DNA from: Glebionis coronaria
Taxonomy: Eukaryota > Streptophyta > Magnoliopsida > Asterales > Asteraceae
Direction of reading: 5' to 3'
Length of the DNA: 64,000 nucleotides
Assembly (NCBI GenBank): GCA_025667525.1
Contig: CM046881.1
Coordinates: 25,369,580-25,433,579 of the forward strand
Shown here in pieces: positions 34,589 to 44,358 of the stretch. Numbering within the stretch: the first letter of the stretch is position 1; every line of letters starts with the position of its first letter. The notes beneath the pieces were generated by a model. The model made no database searches. It was not told where the DNA came from and worked only from the letters and a program-made list of their open reading frames with translations. A program made the translations under genes and the position numbers.

Positions 34589-34603
34589 TGGCGCCGCTGC
34601 CGG
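34589..34603 (+). promoter_or_regulatory. Element B primer-binding site (tRNA-Asp type)
   Basis: TGGCGCCGCTGCCGG two bases after the 5' LTR. Confidence 0.88.
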
Positions 34604-34806
34604 CTCCTTTCGTAAAGATTAACGGTTTTCTGTGAGAGACGCGTTGCTTTTTGGGATCCGTTCACTTGTGAGCGTTATTTTTCCTGCATAAAAAATTAAA
34701 AAACCCATAAAAATTAAAAATTTCAAAAATCCAAAAAGATTTTATCTTTCTTGTGTATATATATTTTCTTTGTGTTTGGTTTCTTTTTCTTTTGCATTTT
34801 CAGGTG

Positions 34807-34957
34807 TATGCGTACTAGATCTTCTAATTATCAAGAGCCCGAGACTCAAGAAGATTTTAGTATGGCAGGTGTTAACAACAACAACCCACCGCACCTCAAT
34901 AATAACAACAATGTTCTTCCACAGCCCGATCTTCGGACAATGGAGGAGCTTTGTTAA
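34807..34957 (+). pseudogene. gag: Element B gag start, cut by a nonsense codon
   Basis: The ATG at 34807 (MRTRSSNYQEPETQE) matches the gag start of element A at 13842. The frame stops at a TAA (34955-34957) and then runs on unchanged into the next piece. Comparison suggests a CAA-to-TAA change. Confidence 0.75.
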
Positions 34958-34963
34958 CCTACC

Positions 34964-36031
34964 ATGTTTGGACGAGGAGGACCGATTGCGCCGATGCAAA
35001 TCAACGCTCCTGAGTTTTCGTTGAAGCACCACATGATTCAGAAAGTGCAAACAAACCCATTCCGTGGATTGCCTGATGATGATGCCAACAAACACCTCGA
35101 CAAGGTCATTACAATCACCCAAAGCATGAAGTTGGTTGGTGCCACAATGGATGAACTTCGCCTACAACTCTTTCCACATACTTTATTACATCATGCCGAG
35201 AAATGGTTTGATCGTCTCCCGAAGAATTCAATTCACACTTGGGATGACATGACTCAACGCTTTTTGTCGCGCTACTTTCCACCATCCATGGTCACGAGCC
35301 TTCGCAATCAAATCAGCGGTTTTATGCAAGATCCTGATGAATCTCTTTTTGATGCTTGGGAGAGATATAATGTCTTGATTGATCGTTGTCCAAACCACAA
35401 CATGCTCCCTGTGACCTTAATTGATACTTTCTACAACGGTTTGACTTTTCGAGATCGTGATACGATTAATGCAGCCGCCGGTGGCACATTCATGAAAAGG
35501 AGACCCGAGGAGTGTAGAGAGCTAATTGAGAACATGACTACTCATCATAAAAACTGGGATTCCTCTGCTTCTTCTAGGAATAACCCGAGAGTCAATGTTT
35601 CTTCCACCTCAGCAAACCCTGATATGACCGAACTCACCCGCATGATGACTGAATTGAGCAAAAGTATTACGCTTCTCGCTTCAAACCAACAACAACAACA
35701 ACAACAAGTTAAAGCGGTTGCTAATCCTTGCGAAACATGCGGCGGTCCTCACTCATACACCGATTGTCCTTCGACTCAAGGAAATCCGGAAAATGTGTAT
35801 GCAGCTTATGGTAATTATTCACCGGAAAATTACCAAACTCGACCTCAAGGGGATAGAAATCTGCTGAGTTACCGATCCAACAATTACCTTTCACCCGGTT
35901 TTTCTCCTCAAAACCAAAACCCCGCCAACAACTACACTAGAAGCAACCAAATCCTACCAAGAGCTTCTAATCCTTATCAACCACCCACTCAACAAACCCA
36001 CCCATTACTCCCGATGTTGAAGCCATCATGA
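34964..36031 (+). CDS. gag: Element B gag with zinc knuckle
   Basis: 355 codons, same frame as the ATG at 34807. Gag core motifs: LRLQLFPHTLLHHAEKWFD, WDDMTQRFLSRYFPPSM, LIDTFYNGLTFRDRDTINAA. A CX2CX3HX4C knuckle (CETCGGPHSYTDC) follows a short Gln run near residue 245. It ends at a TGA (36029-36031) that overlaps the ATG of the next frame as ATGA. Comparison with element A suggests that a frameshift just upstream caused this. Confidence 0.85.
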   Translation: MFGRGGPIAPMQINAPEFSLKHHMIQKVQTNPFRGLPDDDANKHLDKVITITQSMKLVGATMDELRLQLFPHTLLHHAEKWFDRLPKNSIHTWDDMTQRFLSRYFPPSMVTSLRNQISGFMQDPDESLFDAWERYNVLIDRCPNHNMLPVTLIDTFYNGLTFRDRDTINAAAGGTFMKRRPEECRELIENMTTHHKNWDSSASSRNNPRVNVSSTSANPDMTELTRMMTELSKSITLLASNQQQQQQQVKAVANPCETCGGPHSYTDCPSTQGNPENVYAAYGNYSPENYQTRPQGDRNLLSYRSNNYLSPGFSPQNQNPANNYTRSNQILPRASNPYQPPTQQTHPLLPMLKPS

Positions 36032-37998
36032 GAACCCAAGGTGAGCAAATCAAGAATCTACAGAGCCAAATTATCAATTTGAAAGGAGATATCACGAAGC
36101 AAGGAAATGAGATAAGATCCGAGGTTCGCGATAATATTCAATCCTCCTTCAGCACTCAAACGAATGAATTAAAGAATCTGTTGGCTAGTTTCTTGCCCGC
36201 ATCTCAACCTTCTTCTTCGAGTTCTCTACCTTCAAACACCGTCACCAATCCGCGAGCTAATGTGAGTGCTATTACAACCCGTAGTGGAGTCACCATCGTA
36301 GGACCACCAATCCCACCACCATCATCTACACCTCCTTCACCACCATTTATCCCTACTCCTCCTACACCTAGTATTAGTGCACCATTACCGTCTCCGCCTC
36401 GTAATGACGATGTCTCTCGGAAGGACCCTTCAACATCTCAACCTTTACCGACTACACCTTCACCTTCCACCTATAAACCCAACATCCCATATCCTTCTCG
36501 CTTGGACAAGCCTAACTTGCTAACCAAGAATGACTGTCAAGTATCAAAATATGTGAAGATGCTATCTCAAATGAACATCAACATTAGCCTTGTTGAAGCA
36601 CTTGTCCATATGCCGAAATTTGTCAAAGCATTCAAGGAATTGCTTAGCAAGAAGAAGAAGCTGATTGAACTCGCCAACACACGATTAAATGAAAACTGCT
36701 CTGCAGTTATTCTTAAAGAACTTCCGGAAAAGCTTGGAGATCCCGGTTGTTTTGTGTTGCCTTGCGTGTTCAACAAAACTGAAGAATTTACTGCCCTTGC
36801 TGATCTCGGGGCCAGTATTAATTTGATGCCATTGAGTGTTTGGAAAACACTATCATTGCCCGACCTTACTCCAACGAAGATGACTCTCGAACTTGCAAAT
36901 CGTACTCTCGCTTACCCCGTTGGTATAGCCGAAGATGTGTTCATCAAAGTTGGCACATTTACTTTCCCGGTCGATTTTGTCGTTGTTGATTATGAAATGG
37001 ACCCTGATATTCCTTTAATACTTGGTCGGCCATTCTTGAGAACCGGACGTGCTTTAGTGGATGTTGCCGAAGGTGAGTTAATCTTAAGAGTAGGGGATGA
37101 TTCACAAGTTTTTAAAATGGGAAAGCTTACAGGCAAATACTATGGACGAGAATCAGTGAATATGATTAATGTGCTCGATGATTTTGTCGTCTACAACAAT
37201 CCTCTATTCGACTCTTGCAATGATAATCCATGTTTTCATGATGATGTGGATGATTCTCTCCCTACTTTGGAACCTTCTCCCATTTATGATTCTCCACCGG
37301 TCTTTGATGCTTATGATGATGATTCTAGCTCAGATTCGGATGATTATGATGACCTTACTTCTGAGTATCCCGAGCTGCCCACGTATGATGATTTCGATGA
37401 GGCCGATACTCTTTCGAGCGATTCTTCACATGATGAAGATCCTCCGCCATCACTCGATCCTACTTTGGACGATTACTCATCTGAGGAAGACTTCTCTACG
37501 TTTCTCAACACTTACTTCCCTCATGAGAGTGATTCCCCTCCTTATGATTTTGAAGATTATCGTCTTGATCCTACTTTGGATTTGAAGCACATTCTTTCAA
37601 AGGAGAAGAAACCGGTCGACACCGAAATCCGCAGCACGTATGAGTTAACACCTCTTTGTCCCCCTTCTGAGGACGAGGTTGTGCTTCTTCGCGGATCTTC
37701 TTCACATTCTGCTGAGCCTGAGTGCTATTTTCCCTTAAAGGAAAAGGTGTTCGACCCCGGTATTGAAATCTTTAAGCCATCTCAGTATCCACCTGATGAA
37801 ATAAAAGGAAAAACCTTTGGAACTATTGAAGAAAAGCTTGCACCACTTCCCCCTTGCTTCCACCGTGCTCCATCTTTGCTTAAGGGAACCTTGCCTACTC
37901 TTCTTTGGCTTGCCTTGTTCGCCTTAAGCTTGTGCTATTTGATGGACGAAAACTATGTCTTTGATCCTGGTGGATTTGTTTCATGCTTCTTCTGTTGA
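36028..37998 (+). CDS. Element B gag end, aspartic protease, acidic tail and membrane helix
   Basis: 656 codons. The N-terminus is a coiled-coil-like gag end and Pro-rich linker. The pre-protease domain (NISLVEALVHMPKFVKAFKE) leads to the protease motif [13 protein letters not shown] near residue 255 and LILGRPFLRTGRALVDVAEG. From about residue 385 a strongly acidic Asp/Ser/Pro/Tyr-rich stretch of ~160 residues replaces the RT-entry region. The C-terminus (about 615-640) has a hydrophobic helix (LPTLLWLALFALSLCYL). No polymerase follows. The role of the tail is unknown. Confidence 0.85.
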   Translation: MRTQGEQIKNLQSQIINLKGDITKQGNEIRSEVRDNIQSSFSTQTNELKNLLASFLPASQPSSSSSLPSNTVTNPRANVSAITTRSGVTIVGPPIPPPSSTPPSPPFIPTPPTPSISAPLPSPPRNDDVSRKDPSTSQPLPTTPSPSTYKPNIPYPSRLDKPNLLTKNDCQVSKYVKMLSQMNINISLVEALVHMPKFVKAFKELLSKKKKLIELANTRLNENCSAVILKELPEKLGDPGCFVLPCVFNKTEEFTALADLGASINLMPLSVWKTLSLPDLTPTKMTLELANRTLAYPVGIAEDVFIKVGTFTFPVDFVVVDYEMDPDIPLILGRPFLRTGRALVDVAEGELILRVGDDSQVFKMGKLTGKYYGRESVNMINVLDDFVVYNNPLFDSCNDNPCFHDDVDDSLPTLEPSPIYDSPPVFDAYDDDSSSDSDDYDDLTSEYPELPTYDDFDEADTLSSDSSHDEDPPPSLDPTLDDYSSEEDFSTFLNTYFPHESDSPPYDFEDYRLDPTLDLKHILSKEKKPVDTEIRSTYELTPLCPPSEDEVVLLRGSSSHSAEPECYFPLKEKVFDPGIEIFKPSQYPPDEIKGKTFGTIEEKLAPLPPCFHRAPSLLKGTLPTLLWLALFALSLCYLMDENYVFDPGGFVSCFFC

Positions 37999-38323
37999 TG
38001 ATCAAGGTCGAGTCAGGCTCACGACTCGGTTAACAAAAACAAGCGCTTCTTGGGAGGCAACCCATGTATCTATCTTTTCGTTTTATTTATCCTAAGTGTA
38101 GGGGAGACCCGTTGGTTTGCTTTCCTATCCTTTCTTAATCAGGGATTCGAGCTTCAATGATCCACTCTTGATGATTCTTGACGCCCTGTGATTCCATGTT
38201 TCACTTCTTCCCGGTTCTATCCTAAACTCTTTTCGATTCACTATTTTATATTTCTCAATATTAAAATAGGAATCTCTTTAGTTGTCCTTTCCTTAGCGAG
38301 ATTTAAACAAAGTGCACAATGTC

Positions 38324-38394
38324 CTAAGTGTAGGGGAGTTTACTCCCACATGCTTAAACATTGAGGACAATGTTTATCTTAAGTGTAGGGGGGA
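38324..38394 (+). other. Element B 3' UTR double hairpin with flanking polypurine tracts
   Basis: Order: polypurine tract, hairpin GGGAG-TTTA-CTCCC (38334-38347), hairpin TAAACATTG-AGGA-CAATGTTTA (38355-38376), polypurine tract AAGTGTAGGGGGGA (38381-38394). Matching arrangements are in A (4684-4754) and G (62818-62890). Confidence 0.72.
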
Positions 38395-40007
38395 CTTCTA
38401 TCGAAGTTAAGTGGCCTTTTCCTTGTATTTGTCCTCATTTTAACCGGAAAATCAAATTTTCGACATTTTTCAAATTTTTTGATCTATTTTGGCCTTTTAG
38501 TTTTTCCTTTAATATAGTTATTCTCTTGCCTTATTAGAATAAATCTTTAATAAAGTGGTTTTAATTTTTAAACGATGTGAATCTTTTGACTCAACCCGAG
38601 TTTACTTATCTAAGTTACTCTAGCTAGTATCCTTAACGTGTTTAAGTCAAGTTTTGCTAGGCTTTTATGTAGGGAGCTATAAAACGCGAAAGTCTTAATT
38701 CTCACGGGTTAAGAACAAGAACTTTTCGCAAGTTCCTATAATTGATCCTAGAGAGTCGTTTATCAAGCAACTTTAAAATGCGATTTCTAAAACTTGAAAG
38801 GGTCTAAGAATTTGCAAGATCCTATAGGCGACTCGAAAACCCAAAACTTAGATTTAATAGGCTAAGCATCCACGAGTCTCATTCCTTGAGATTTTAAACT
38901 ATGGAGAACGAGAGATGATAGAGACAATTATAAGTTCAGTATTCTTTCGAGAATTTATGTGAGTTAATTATAAGCCTATTCTCCCATCGCTTGCTAATAA
39001 ATTTATCTGCAATAAATAAGGTTGTACGATTTGAAAAGTCACTTAGCTTCTAGCCCAAGATCGTTTAAAAGTTGCTCGGTATGGATTAGAGTTCATAGCC
39101 AAGGCATAACTTATTGAAGCGGGATGCGAAGATTGGCGAGTCCAAAAAGGTCGTAACAAGACATGAGGGCTATATTTTGTTGCTAAAGATCCAAAGTGAT
39201 GTGAAGAATCATTTATCGGAAATCAATATGAAGGATCGAGACACACGACGAAAAGCAAAAACTCCCCAAAAGTCATGGAGAAGTGTATCCGAAAAGACCC
39301 TAGCAAGGTATGAGGATAAATAGATCCCTGTCATAAAAGGAGACGGATCGTTGTATATCAAAGTCCAAAATAAAGATTGGAGAAAAATGAAGAAGTCGTG
39401 GTCCAAGTATGAATCTCTCAAAATTTCAAGTGAAGAAATTCCTATTATGAAGAGAAGGCCATTATTTCATGAACGTCTCTCAAGGTTTGAAGTATGAAGT
39501 CGCTGCCAAATATCGGTCCGAGAAAGGTCTCAAATCGCGAAGCGAGTTATGCCAAGATATGAACTTTATGAGGTCCCGAGAAGCAGTTTTAAAAGATTTT
39601 GTCCTTTAGCTAACTATTGATTAAATCGTTCACTTTATTTTCGGCCTAATAAACTATCGAAATAAGTCAACAATGTATCCTCGTGATCATTCAAGACAGC
39701 AATAAAATATAAGAGATACACCTAGGAATAAGGGAGTCTAAGTGAATAATTGGCCCACATAAGTTCGTGTTTGTTTGCTAACTTATAATAACAATGATCT
39801 CGTTTGTAAGCTTGGTTTGGAGAAAGTGAAAACTTGAGGATGATGATTATTCATGACATTTCCAAAACCCAAGGTATGCTTTTGATTTCTTTACTTTGAA
39901 TGTTTATAGTTTCTATCTCTTTAATAAAGGCCAACGTGGATTGATTATGATGAAAAGTGTAAACGTGCTTTGTAACTAATGCATTGCATGAGGACATTGC
40001 AATGGTC

Positions 40008-40021
40008 AAGTGTAGGGGATT
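40008..40021 (+). promoter_or_regulatory. Element B terminal polypurine tract
   Basis: AAGTGTAGGGGATT directly before the 3' LTR. Confidence 0.85.
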
Positions 40022-41841
40022 TGATAGGTGTGTAAACACCCATCTTTTCTACCACTTAATTACAATAATAACCGAGCCAAAACGTGTATTTTATGTCTTT
40101 TATTTCGGAATTATGCGTGGTTTGTGTTTTTGTTGTAATTTAGGACGAAATGGTGAAAAGTGGAGAAAACACGGACATTCACGGGCATTTACGGACTTTT
40201 ATTGACGAAAAAGATGAAAAGACGGAGTCAAGAAGTCAAGAGTGCAAAAATAACGGAAGTCCAAGACTAATTCTGAAGATTTATCGAAGAAAAAGTTAAA
40301 AGACGGAAGTTTACTAAAAGCCGAGGAACTCAAGTCTATTTTATTGAAGAATTAAAAGACAAGTTCAAAAGAAATCCCGAGCCACAAGTCATTAGAGTCC
40401 AAGTTTAAAGAAGATTAGAAGGAAAAAGGACTAATGGTGAAATTAATGAAGATTAAAGGCCTAAGGACCTAACGCAATTAAGAAGAAAGGAAGGAGGGGA
40501 GGAAGCTTCCTAATCCTCCCCTATATATAGATTAGATCTTAATTACTTTCATTTTGTTGGGTGGCTTGACAACCCATTTCTTCCACATTTAATTTCCTGC
40601 ACATTTAAGTTTATGCACATTTAATTACTTGTTCATTTTAATTACCTTGTCTTGCACCTTAATTACCATTTAATTTCAAGTAAGTTTTTCTTTTAATTCT
40701 TGTTAATCTTTATCTTTATCTTTATCTTGTTAATCTCATTCTACCTTTCTTTAATCTTTGTGTTGATTTGTTTATGTTCATGTTCTTAATTTTTGTTGAT
40801 TTATTTAAGTGGGTTTTGATTATCTTGATCTTTATTGTTAGTTTTGTTATTTTTGATTGATTGTTTATGCTTAATAGATGTTTTGTTATTAGTTTGGTTT
40901 AATCTTTTGTTGATTTGGTTAAATTTTTATTAGATTCGTGCATATTTTGTTTCCTTGTTCTTCGTTATTTCTTGTTTCTATAACTTTCCCAGGTATTCAA
41001 GCCCAGCATATTCCGAATCAAGGTCTGGACTAATGTGCTTTATACGGAATATTCAATATTCCGAATAGGGGTTATATTCCGCATAGGCTCAATATTCAGA
41101 ATAGTGGATTTATTCAGCATAAGGTATTATTCCGAGTGGGGATTTATTCCGCATAAGAAGGTTATTCCGCATAGACTGGATATTCCGCATAAGCTTGATA
41201 TTCCGAATAGATGTAATATTCCGAGTAGGGCAGTATTCCGAGTAAGACTTTATTCCGAATAAGGACAGTTATTCCGGATAGAGGTAATATTCCGAATAGG
41301 GCAGTATTCCGAGTAGGCTTGTATTCCGGGTAAGATCAATTATTCCGCATAGGGAACTATTCCGAATAAGCATCTTTTCTGCATAGTGACAGTATTCCGA
41401 ATAGGGGTTTTATTCCGGATAGGGACTTATTAATTTTAGTTTTTAATTTTCTGCTTTTTAATTTCGAGCTTTATTTTTTCCGCCCTTTTACTTAGTCGCA
41501 CTTTAAGTTAATTTGCTTTAGATTTATTTTAGCCTTGCCTTACTTTAAGATTTAGTTTTAGGTGCGTTTTAAATTTGCCTTAGTTAGATTTAAGTTTGCG
41601 TTATTTACTTTTAGTGCCTTTTAGTTTTAGCCTCGCTTTTAAATACTTGCACCATTTACTTTAAATTAGTTTTAGATTTACTTTTAAGTCATTTACTTTA
41701 ATTGTTTTGCACATTTTATATATACTACAACGACACAACTTTTGTTTTCACCAAAGAACGACTGAGTCGCACATAAACTCCTTTTTTAATTCAAAAAGAT
41801 TGGTTCAACTATATTTTTAACTGGGTAAAATCTTGTTATCA
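40022..41841 (+). repeat. Element B 3' LTR
   Basis: 1820 bp, ~99% identical to the 5' LTR by eye. TATA box near 40521-40530, ATTCCG array at 41008-41430. Confidence 0.93.
41008..41430 (+). repeat. ATTCCG motif array in element B 3' LTR
   Basis: Second copy of the array, with about 19 exact ATTCCG hexamers; two positions degenerate in the other LTR (ATTCTG, ATTCCA) are exact here. Confidence 0.88.
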
Positions 41842-42354
41842 GACATGTATGAGGTACTTCCAGGCTGGGGGAAACTCTTGTTTATGATATTTATTTAAAG
41901 TTCCTTGAGCAGGAAAAGGATAACCCAAAGCCCTTAGTCCTTGTTCTATTTCACTAATGGGAAGGGTGGTTATACCATCAACATCATCAAGATGCAAAGC
42001 TTGGCGTACCAAAGCTTCAGTAACCACCCAAGTTCTCCCATGAACAATAGAAGATAATGTAGTCACTCTATTAACTGTTGAGGAACTGACATTGTTCCAA
42101 AACTGTTTAATATGTGTGACAGGAATGAGTGGTGCATGAGAAAGAGCATACCTAAAAGGATATGCGTTCAAAAATGCCACTATTTGTGTGTATTGGGGAA
42201 ACAGAGCATCATCAGCTTCAAGATATGCGATCATGTTGTGTTGGCTTCTGAACCCCAATTCTAAATCTGTTGGTTTAAACTTTGGTGCCATTGTTGAAAG
42301 CTGTGAAAATGATTGATGAAGATGAAGTTGATAAGAGAAAATTGTGTTAGACAA
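41842..42354 (-). CDS. Element E ORF3, N-terminal piece (cut by B)
   Basis: About 170 codons. Homologues of this ORF usually begin close to the second methionine (42291, MAPKF). The domain contains HNMIAYLEADD, FLNAYPFRYALSH, HIKQFWNNV and VTEALVRQALHLDD, the signature of the extra ORF in composite-family SIRE elements. In public plant annotation such frames often carry misleading enzyme names. Coding stops at the B insertion: its target duplication GACAT is at 41842-41846 and 32762-32766, and the frame resumes at 32766. Confidence 0.82.
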
Positions 42355-43477
42355 GAATAATAGGTACCCTGTTTAAAAATAGGAGCCAAATATATAGGAG
42401 AAGAAAATGCATGTGATTGGCCCAAAAATAGGCAAGTATTTTCAAAATACAATCATGAAAATATTGAAAAAGAATAAGTTTCTCTCATGCATTAAATGAA
42501 AGTTATCAACTCCCAAAATTACGGCCTAAAAATATGTCAAAAAGTAACAACTGGGTAGGTCCCATTGAGTGTCAACGGTCAAAAATAACCTATCAACGCC
42601 CAACGACTATTTTCTTGTCAACGTTTGCCTAAGCCATGTCAGCGTCTAAATTGGTCACAACAACGCTTGGAAAAATACTTGTCAGCGTCCAAAAATAAAA
42701 ATGTTTAAAAATGAAAAATGACCTTAACAAAGTAATTTATCCTAGAGAAGATAACCAAAAAGTTGATAATTATTATAGGGTAGCAAGCACTGTCCAGTTA
42801 TGCACACTTGCTTATGCAAGATAGACACAACAGTCCTCTAGTGTCCCTTGCTAACCAAAACTCTTAACAACTAAGTTACCTTATAAAATTCATTGTTACT
42901 CCCAGGTAAATCCCATGACAAAATCATTCCCAAGTCTCCCAACATACCACAACCAATTCTAGGCCAAAAATGTCTTGGCAGTATGCATAGTATATCAACT
43001 TTGCATGCTACAGTGCCTCATGATTTAGTAAAACTAACTCATACTCACCTGTAGACACAATCTAGAATTGTGATAAGAGTATCATATGGATACCCAAACA
43101 TCCTAAAGGTTCCTAAAACCTCCCCTTAAACTATGATACATAAGTTGCTAAAAACATGCATGAACATAAAAAATGTATGTCAAGATAGGAATTAAAAATT
43201 CCAACCATCATCCTTAAACAAAAACATGCCAAATGCTTCTCCATTGATCCATAAGCAACTCTGTATCCAATGGTATACTGCTAACATCACCTGCACATTT
43301 AGATTGAAAACCACAAAACTAACATTGTTGCTGACAACGCCCCGATAACACATGACAGCGTTGAGGAAAGCTTTGTCAGCGTTAGACAAATATATTGGAA
43401 AAATCTAAGTCCTCAAAAAGACCAATAACAATGCATTGTCCTGTACATACTTTTACAAAAAGACTCCAAAACACATA
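42355..43477 (-). other. Element E spacer between RNase H and ORF3
   Basis: 1.1 kb without a credible gene. Two clusters of the RCGYTGACA motif stand out, at about 42570-42700 and 43325-43390, both in element-sense orientation. The short frame at 43192-43389 is open over one of them but has no recognisable product. Confidence 0.65.
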
Positions 43478-44197
43478 TTATGTGAGATTGATCATCCTAA
43501 TACTTGTTACCAAGTATTGAAACCTCCCAGCATCAAAAGGTTTAGTTAGTAAATCTGACACATTTTCTTCTGTGTCAACCCTATCTGGTTGTATTAAACC
43601 CTTTTCAAAACAATCTCTAATAAAATGGTGTCTAATTTCTATGTGTTTAGTTTTAGAATGATGTACATGATTCTTAATAATGCATAAAGTGCTGTTCTTG
43701 TCAACAAATATCTTGGTATGCATGAAATTATACCCATAGTCCAACAGCTGGTTCTGAATCCATAAAACTTGTCCACAACAAGCAGCTGTAGCCACATACT
43801 CAGGTTCAGTTGTAGAATTAGCCACCACTATTTGTTTCTTGCATTGCCAAGATATTAATCTGCTCCCAAGAAACTGACATCCACCAGTTGTGGATTTTCT
43901 ATCAAACTTATCACCCCCATAGTCACTGTCTGAATAAGCAATCAACTCTAATGGTGAATCCTTTGGGTACCACAAACCAAGACTAGGATAGCATCTTAGG
44001 TACCTAAAGATCCTCTTGACAGCATAAAGGTGACATTCTTTGGGAGTCACTTGATGGCGTGCAAAAGCACACACAACAAACATGATGTCAGGTCTAGAGG
44101 TTGTGAGATACATCAATGAACCAATCATTAATCTATAGTTCCTGATATCAACATCCTTTCCATCTCCAATCTTTCCCCAAGGATGTTCTCTATCCAT
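43478..44197 (-). CDS. pol: Element E RNase H (broken from RT)
   Basis: 239 codons of Copia RNase H and its connection: LMIGSLMYLTTSRPDIMF, YSDSDYGGDKFDRKSTTGGC with the catalytic Asp residues, and TTEPEYVATAACCGQVLWI with the catalytic Glu. The C-terminal DLLTKPFDAGRFQYL is the usual end of pol. A TAG at about 44218 and a frameshift near 44390 separate it from RT. It would degrade RNA in the RNA:DNA hybrid. Confidence 0.88.
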   Translation of the reverse strand: MDREHPWGKIGDGKDVDIRNYRLMIGSLMYLTTSRPDIMFVVCAFARHQVTPKECHLYAVKRIFRYLRCYPSLGLWYPKDSPLELIAYSDSDYGGDKFDRKSTTGGCQFLGSRLISWQCKKQIVVANSTTEPEYVATAACCGQVLWIQNQLLDYGYNFMHTKIFVDKNSTLCIIKNHVHHSKTKHIEIRHHFIRDCFEKGLIQPDRVDTEENVSDLLTKPFDAGRFQYLVTSIRMINLT

Positions 44198-44358
44198 AGG
44201 AGTAGTAGCCCTCTTCTAATGTGGAGAAAAGCCAAATTTCTTCAAGATCTCTGCCACATATTTATCTTGGGAGATGAAGATACCATCTTCTTTCTGCTGA
44301 ACTTGTAGACCAAGAAAGAAGTTCATCTCCCCCATAGCACTCATGTTGAATTTATCTG

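Larger units (their letters stand above)
37999..40021 (+). other. Element B 3' untranslated region
   Basis: 2 kb with no gene. Homologous to 3043-5078 of element A. Holds four AGTGTAGGGG polypurine tracts (38093, 38324, 38381, 40008), two hairpins (38334-38347 and 38355-38376) and a block at 39665-39735 conserved in A and G. The last tract abuts the 3' LTR. Confidence 0.78.
32767..41841 (+). mobile_element. Element B: non-autonomous Athila relative (gag-protease only)
   Basis: Two 1820 bp LTRs (TGATAGGTG to GTTATCA), target duplication GACAT (32762-32766 and 41842-41846), a tRNA-Asp-type primer site and a terminal polypurine tract. The interior encodes gag, zinc knuckle and aspartic protease, then an acidic region ending in a probable membrane helix. 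No RT, RNase H or integrase is present. The 3' untranslated region is homologous to that of element A. The LTRs differ at about 20 positions (~1%), so insertion was recent and must have used enzymes from a related element. It lies inside ORF3 of element E. Confidence 0.93.

Noticed and set aside
35688..35705. CAA repeat near 35690 and GCA repeat near 45530 as microsatellites of interest
   Set aside because: They encode short Gln and Ala runs in gag and in the RT linker and need no further explanation.
41842..42354. Possible host enzyme gene
   Set aside because: Similar frames are named as enzymes in some composite-family annotations, but position, orientation and continuation after element B show it is ORF3 of element E.
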